In this document: one piece after another, positions 6,555 to 9,397 of the stretch | Numbering within the stretch: the first letter of the stretch is position 1 | Layout: every line of letters starts with the position of its first letter | NCBI GenBank assembly: GCA_003153215.1 | Contig: PLXL01000010.1 | Coordinates: forward strand, 7,228-16,624 | Direction of reading: 5' to 3' | Source of the DNA: Candidatus Dormiibacterota bacterium | GTDB lineage: Bacteria; Chloroflexota; Dormibacteria; Aeolococcales; Aeolococcaceae | DNA: 9,397 nucleotides | Made by a program: the position numbers and the translations under genes | Notes under the pieces: generated by a model | The model's input: the letters and a program-made list of their open reading frames with translations, nothing else | What the model was told of the DNA's origin: nothing | Database searches by the model: none

Positions 6555-6557
6555 ATC

Positions 6558-7253
6558 GCCGCCCAGCGGCCCGACGCCACCCGCGTCGCCGGGTTCCACT
6601 CCTGGCTCCGGCTGGGTCGCCACGTGCGCAAGGGCGAGCACGGCATCGCCATCCTGGCTCCGGTCGTCCCGCGGCTGCGGGTCGTCGACGGCGAGTCCGG
6701 GGACGAGCGATGGGTGGCCGGGAGGCCCCACGCGTTCCGGGTGGCCCATGTGTTCGACGTGAGCCAGACTGACGGCGAGGAGCTGGCCGCACCCCCGGTC
6801 AGCCGTCTCGAGGGCAGCGACCCGAAGGACTGGTACACGAAGCTGCGCGACGTCGCCCACGGCCTGGAGTTCACCGTCGAGGAGAACTACCTGCCCGACG
6901 GCGTGAACGGCGACTGCAACCACGCGCTGCGCCGCATCCGCATCGAGGTGCGGAACGGGCAGAGCCACCAGGTGAAGACGCTGGCCCACGAGCTGGGCCA
7001 CGCCATCCTCCACGCAGATCGTGCAGGACTGTGCCGGGAGCAGGCCGAGCTGGAGGCAGAGTCGATCGCGTACATCGTGTGCGCCGGGCTCGGCATCGAC
7101 ACCTCCGAGTACTCGTTCGGCTACCTGGCGGTGTGGGCCGGGGGTGGCGAGCAGGCCCGGCACGCCATCGCCGAGTCGGCACAGCGCATCCAGACGGCGG
7201 CACACCGGGTGCTGGATGCACTCACTCCCGGCGCCGAGGAGGTGGCGGCCTAA
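6558..7253 (+). pseudogene. 3' part of ArdC-like antirestriction/metallopeptidase gene
   Basis: This 231-residue continuation of the protein cut at position 84 begins AAQRPDATRVAGFHSW, then LGRHVRKGEHGIAILAP, the second half of the ArdC-type ssDNA-binding domain. A C-terminal ImmA/IrrE-like metallopeptidase domain follows with the zinc motif HELGH (histidines at 6987 and 6999, glutamate at 6990) and a downstream EAESIAYIV helix that would give the third ligand. The frame can be opened from a TTG at 6540, but those six codons are element sequence and no ribosome binding site precedes them, so I treat this as a disrupted gene rather than a short intact one. No other frameshift or stop is seen, so precise excision should restore a working gene. 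Confidence 0.85.
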
Positions 7254-7283
7254 CCGCCCGCCGACTCAGCAGGCTCCCGTGTA

Positions 7284-7308
7284 CCAGGGCCGGGCGTCCC
7301 GGCCCTGG
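7284..7308. terminator. Bidirectional stem-loop between convergent genes
   Basis: CCAGGGCCGGG (7284-7294) and CCCGGCCCTGG (7298-7308) form a perfect 11-bp stem with loop CGT. It lies between the ardC stop (7253, plus strand) and the membrane-protein stop (7319, minus strand). No T tract follows on either strand, so it fits the U-less hairpin terminators proposed for high-GC bacteria. Confidence 0.55.
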
Positions 7309-7318
7309 CGGCCGCTGC

Positions 7319-7570
7319 TCAGGTGTGCGTGAGAAAGAGGTCCAGAAGCGCCACCACGGCACCGAGCGCAAACACTCCGACCACGACCCGGACTGCGACG
7401 GTCAGGGCCCGGCCGAGGATCTCGGCCACCATCCCGACGACCAGGACGAGCGGCGCCGTCACGATCCAGCACAGGGCAACCAGTACCGCCGCCCAGGGCG
7501 AGAGCGGCCGGCGCAGAACCTGAGCTGGGGCCATGGGTCCACGTGTCCACGCGGCCCAGAGCCCGCTCAT
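7319..7570 (-). CDS. Small two-helix membrane protein, unknown function
   Basis: This encodes 83 residues from ATG 7570, preceded by a GAGAGG ribosome-binding-like sequence. After a short basic N-terminus with prolines (RRPLSPW), two strongly hydrophobic segments are visible at about 26-48 and 57-79, separated by EILGRAL; the protein ends soon after in LTHT. It is predicted to be an inner-membrane hairpin. The gene faces the ardC-like gene and meets it at the 7284-7308 hairpin. I do not recognise the family. Small two-helix proteins of this sort are common in conjugative plasmid regions, but no function follows from the sequence. A 29-codon ORF starting at minus-strand ATG 7656 ends in a TGA that overlaps this ATG and could be a coupled leader; that is uncertain. 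Confidence 0.6.
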   Translation of the reverse strand: MSGLWAAWTRGPMAPAQVLRRPLSPWAAVLVALCWIVTAPLVLVVGMVAEILGRALTVAVRVVVGVFALGAVVALLDLFLTHT

Positions 7571-7972
7571 GTCGGCCTCTCGGGCTGCAACGCCAGGGTG
7601 GTCCTGCGCCCCGGCTCAGGAGCCCGCCGACTTCCTTGTCGTTCTGCTGTGACCATACGCACAAGTGTACCTCACGCCGGCGCGACCACGCCAGTCACTG
7701 AGCGGCGAGCACCCGGACCGGTGACCGTCGGTGCTGCCGGATGAACCCGAACGGTCCGCGTCACCTCTTGGCCCGAAGCGCTGCAGGGGTCCAGGCCCGG
7801 GCGATGGGTGTCCTTCCTCCCGAGGAAGGTGATCGCTGCAGGTGGCATCCAAGCAGCGCGCGGCCTCGCTGCAACCCCCAAGCCAAGTCGCCTGGCGGCG
7901 AGGGGTTTCCGCTCGGCCTTGTGCGCGCCGCTTCACGGAAGCCACGCAATCACCCCTCAAGGAGGACACATC
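7571..7972. other. Divergent intergenic region between the membrane-protein gene and ssb
   Basis: These 402 bases lie between divergent genes and should contain both promoters, but I see no clear -35/-10 pair; the best -10-like hexamer on the minus strand is TACACT near 7669-7664. The part before ssb (7741-7972) is open in an 84-codon frame starting at 7741 that has low-complexity shadow composition, so I do not call it. It holds a clear stem-loop (7801-7836). Confidence 0.5.
7801..7836 (+). other. Two-part stem-loop in the ssb leader
   Basis: CCTTCCTC and GAGGAAGG form a perfect 8-bp inner stem at 7812-7829. GCGAT (7801-7805) and ATCGC (7832-7836) form an outer stem across an asymmetric internal loop. 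It lies about 137 bases before the ssb start. It has no T tract, so a role as a structured leader or protein site is as likely as termination. Confidence 0.4.
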
Positions 7973-8398
7973 ATGGCCCGGAAGCAGAACCCTGAGCAGC
8001 CCGTCGGCGAGATCATCGCCGAGAGCGCGACCGTCAAGAGCCGGAGCTTCGGAAGCTGCCGCTTCGCGATCCTGGGACGCGTTGCCGCGGAGCCGGCCCT
8101 CAGGTACACCGCCGGCGGCAAGGCGGTCCTGGACCTGACCCTGGCGACCACCGCCGCGGGGGTCGCCAGCTTCCACACGGTCGTCTGCTGGGAGCGCGCG
8201 GCCGAGACCCTGGCCCAGTACGCGGGCAAGGGCCGGGAGCTCTACGTCGACGGGCGCCTCGGATCCCGCGTGCGCGAGGTGGAAGGCCACCGCATCAAGC
8301 AGGTGGACCTCGTGGTCGAGAACTTCCAACTCCTCGGTCGGCCGCTCACGGCCTCGGCGGACACGGGCGAAGAGCCCGCCGTGGAGGGGGCCGCGTAG
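7973..8398 (+). CDS. ssb: Single-stranded DNA-binding protein, plasmid type
   Basis: This encodes a 141-aa OB-fold protein that coats ssDNA during replication or conjugative transfer. The family pattern is clear: FAILGRVAAEPALRYTAGGK (31-50), then AVLDLTLATT, FHTVVCWERAAETLAQY (67-83) and YVDGRL (91-96), with VVENFQLLGRP closing the fold near 124. ATG 7973 is chosen for the perfect AAGGAGG (7959-7965) seven bases upstream; the frame runs on to 7808 without such a signal. The C-terminal tail is short, mildly acidic and ends EGAA; it lacks the DDIPF-like tip through which chromosomal SSBs recruit partner proteins. That suits an accessory, plasmid-borne SSB. A strong terminator follows 17 bases after the stop. 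Confidence 0.9.
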   Translation: MARKQNPEQPVGEIIAESATVKSRSFGSCRFAILGRVAAEPALRYTAGGKAVLDLTLATTAAGVASFHTVVCWERAAETLAQYAGKGRELYVDGRLGSRVREVEGHRIKQVDLVVENFQLLGRPLTASADTGEEPAVEGAA

Positions 8399-8415
8399 GC
8401 GGTTCCCCCCTGTGG

Positions 8416-8451
8416 GGCGCGGGCGGGAAGACCGCCCGCGCCTTCTCCTCT
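8416..8451 (+). terminator. Rho-independent terminator of ssb
   Basis: GGCGCGGGCGG (8416-8426) and CCGCCCGCGCC (8432-8442) form a perfect 11-bp GC stem with loop GAAGA, followed by the T-rich run TTCTCCTCTTT. This is the clearest intrinsic terminator in the window and implies that the next gene has its own promoter. Confidence 0.8.
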
Positions 8452-8512
8452 TTAACCCGTCTCATCGAGAAGGGCTGGTTCGAGACCCGCCATTCGGGGG
8501 GTGGTGGCCCGA

Positions 8513-8633
8513 GCGCCGCGGCGCCGTCAACCCGCAAGGGGTCGGGCGCTGCGCGCCCTTGACAGCGCCTTGGGCTCGGGCTCTGCCGCCGGCAGGCGGT
8601 GCCTTCGCACCGCCGCTCCTGGAAAAACCCAGG
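8513..8633 (+). other. Hairpin-rich leader of the parB-like gene
   Basis: Between the ssb terminator and the parB-like start are several inverted repeats: palindrome GCGCCGCGGCGC (8513-8524); GGGCGC/GCGCCC (8544-8549 with 8553-8558), which competes with CAAGGG/CCCTTG (8535-8540 with 8556-8561); perfect 8-bp GGCGGTGC/GCACCGCC with loop CTTC (8595-8614); and CCTGG/CCAGG (8618-8622 with 8629-8633). No gene is visible in 8452-8660. The repeats could be a structured mRNA leader or sites for a partition or transfer protein. Confidence 0.45.
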
Positions 8634-8660
8634 GGCCAGTCCCCACACAGGAGGTCAGTC

Positions 8661-9397
8661 ATGACCACGGCAACCCTGCTTAACGTCGCCATCATCCCGC
8701 TCGCGGAGATTCGCGATGTCGGGAACGTCCGCCAGGAACTGCGCGGCATCGAGGATCTGGCGGAGTCGATCCGCCGTCACGGGATGCTTACCGCGGTCAC
8801 CGTGGAGCCCCACCCCGAAGGTGGCTACACGCTCGCGGCCGGCTCTCGCCGTCTCGCCGCCGCACGCCTCGCCGGCCTCGATGACGTGCCGGCGGTCATC
8901 GTGGCTCCCGGTGGAGATGTCGAGCGGCTTCTCAAGCGGGCAGTCGAGAACATCGACAGGGAGCAACTCACGGATCTCGAGGCGGCTGATGCCATGCAGC
9001 AGCTCCTCGATCTGGGCGCCGATACCGAGCTGGTCGCCGCAGCCCTCCACACCACGCCCGACAACATCGAGGCGTGGCGGGTGGTCGCAGGCCTGCCGAC
9101 CCTGGTGCGTGAGCTGATCGAGGCGGGGACGATGACCGCCCGCGATGCGCACGAGCTCACCGCAGTCAGTGAGAACGCAGAGGAGCTCGACGAGTGCCTA
9201 CGCAGGATCGGGGAGGGATGGAACGTGAAGTCGGCGGTCGAGACCGTGGTCCGCGAGCGCAAGCGGCGGATCGAGGAAGAAAAGACCCGGAGCCGGCTGA
9301 CCAAGGAGGGCTGCCCCATCGTCGACCCGCCCAACTACGGCTACTTCGCCCACAACTCCAAGGTGCAGCGGGTGGGCCAGGGACATGGCGACGTCCA
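8661..9397 (+). CDS. ParB-like partition protein, 3' end beyond window
   Basis: The frame is open to the window edge (245 codons plus two bases). Strong AGGAGGT (8649-8655) precedes ATG 8661. The N-terminal ParB/Spo0J-type domain is visible in IEDLAESIRRHGMLTAVTV (30-48) and AAGSRRLAAARLAG (59-72), then ENIDREQLTDLEAADAM (96-112), the ParB box III-like segment, and a predicted helix-turn-helix near 119-145. A charged, probably coiled-coil stretch (about 190-215) follows. Box II reads GSRR rather than the GERR of chromosomal CTP-binding ParB. ParB proteins bind centromere-like parS sites and act with ParA to segregate plasmids; no parA lies in the window, so this may be an orphan ParB-fold DNA-binding protein of the plasmid backbone. 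The hairpin-rich leader upstream is a candidate place to look for its sites. Confidence 0.85.
   Translation, partial: MTTATLLNVAIIPLAEIRDVGNVRQELRGIEDLAESIRRHGMLTAVTVEPHPEGGYTLAAGSRRLAAARLAGLDDVPAVIVAPGGDVERLLKRAVENIDREQLTDLEAADAMQQLLDLGADTELVAAALHTTPDNIEAWRVVAGLPTLVRELIEAGTMTARDAHELTAVSENAEELDECLRRIGEGWNVKSAVETVVRERKRRIEEEKTRSRLTKEGCPIVDPPNYGYFAHNSKVQRVGQGHGDV

Larger units (their letters stand above)
85..6557 (+). mobile_element. Tn554-like site-specific transposon with two tyrosine recombinases and a GntR-ABC cargo operon
   Basis: Deleting these 6473 bp joins the two ardC fragments in frame at an ATC codon, so the boundaries are fixed to within the 3-nt ATC shared by both junctions (82-84 and 6555-6557). 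The element codes for two adjacent tyrosine recombinases, a small ORF and a three-gene GntR/ABC operon in the opposite direction. There is no DDE transposase, and no target duplication longer than the shared ATC. The end sequences are less GC-rich than the interior. Two recombinases in tandem, no classical target duplication and passenger genes are the hallmarks of Tn554-type transposons. No convincing tnpC is present, so the family placement is by analogy. The recombinases point the same way as the interrupted gene. Confidence 0.85.

Noticed and set aside
6540..6557. TTG start making the ardC 3' part a complete gene
   Set aside because: The codons before 6558 are element sequence, there is no ribosome binding site, and the missing N-terminal motif is found at positions 1-84.
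85..6557. RIT element or DDE-type insertion sequence
   Set aside because: RIT elements carry three recombinases in a row, and only two are present; no DDE transposase or target-site duplication beyond 3 nt is seen.
7266..7664. 132-codon minus-strand frame overlapping the membrane-protein gene
   Set aside because: It competes with the 83-aa frame, which has a better start signal and two clear hydrophobic helices.
7741..7995. 84-codon ORF before ssb
   Set aside because: It overlaps the ssb ribosome binding site and start in a different frame, lacks its own good start signal, and has shadow-like composition.
1..9397. tRNA, rRNA or CRISPR array
   Set aside because: No cloverleaf-like segment, rRNA signature or regularly spaced repeat was seen on either strand by eye.

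Overview
The window is high-GC DNA with actinomycete-style codon use, so the source is probably an actinobacterium or another high-GC group such as Chloroflexota; the sequence alone does not decide. The host backbone looks like a plasmid or integrative conjugative element. It holds an ArdC-like antirestriction/metallopeptidase gene, a small membrane protein gene on the minus strand, a plasmid-type single-stranded-DNA-binding protein gene and a ParB-like gene that runs off the right edge. This set resembles a plasmid leading or maintenance region.

The central observation is that the ardC-like gene is split. Positions 1-84 encode the end of its N-terminal ssDNA-binding motif, and positions 6558-7253 continue the same protein in frame. 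Removing 85-6557 rebuilds one continuous reading frame across an ATC codon. The 6473-bp insert is a mobile element. Joining its two ends creates two 17-bp imperfect inverted arms (14/17 identical) around an 8-bp spacer, the normal layout of a tyrosine-recombinase crossover site.

The left half of the element (plus strand) encodes two tyrosine recombinases in a GTGA-overlapping pair, like tnpA and tnpB of Tn554-type site-specific transposons. The second has a C-terminal four-cysteine motif. A small ORF of unknown function follows. The right half (minus strand) carries a cargo operon of three genes joined by ATGA overlaps: a YtrA-type GntR repressor, an ABC ATPase and a six-helix ABC-2 permease, probably an inducible exporter or stress/antibiotic response system. 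A promoter with a possible operator lies just inside the right end. A short stretch between the two halves seems to hold the remains of another gene.

Right of the element, the ardC remnant ends at a strong hairpin that it shares with the convergent membrane-protein gene. Then come ssb (7973-8398), a strong terminator (8416-8451), a hairpin-rich leader and the parB-like gene (8661 to the edge).
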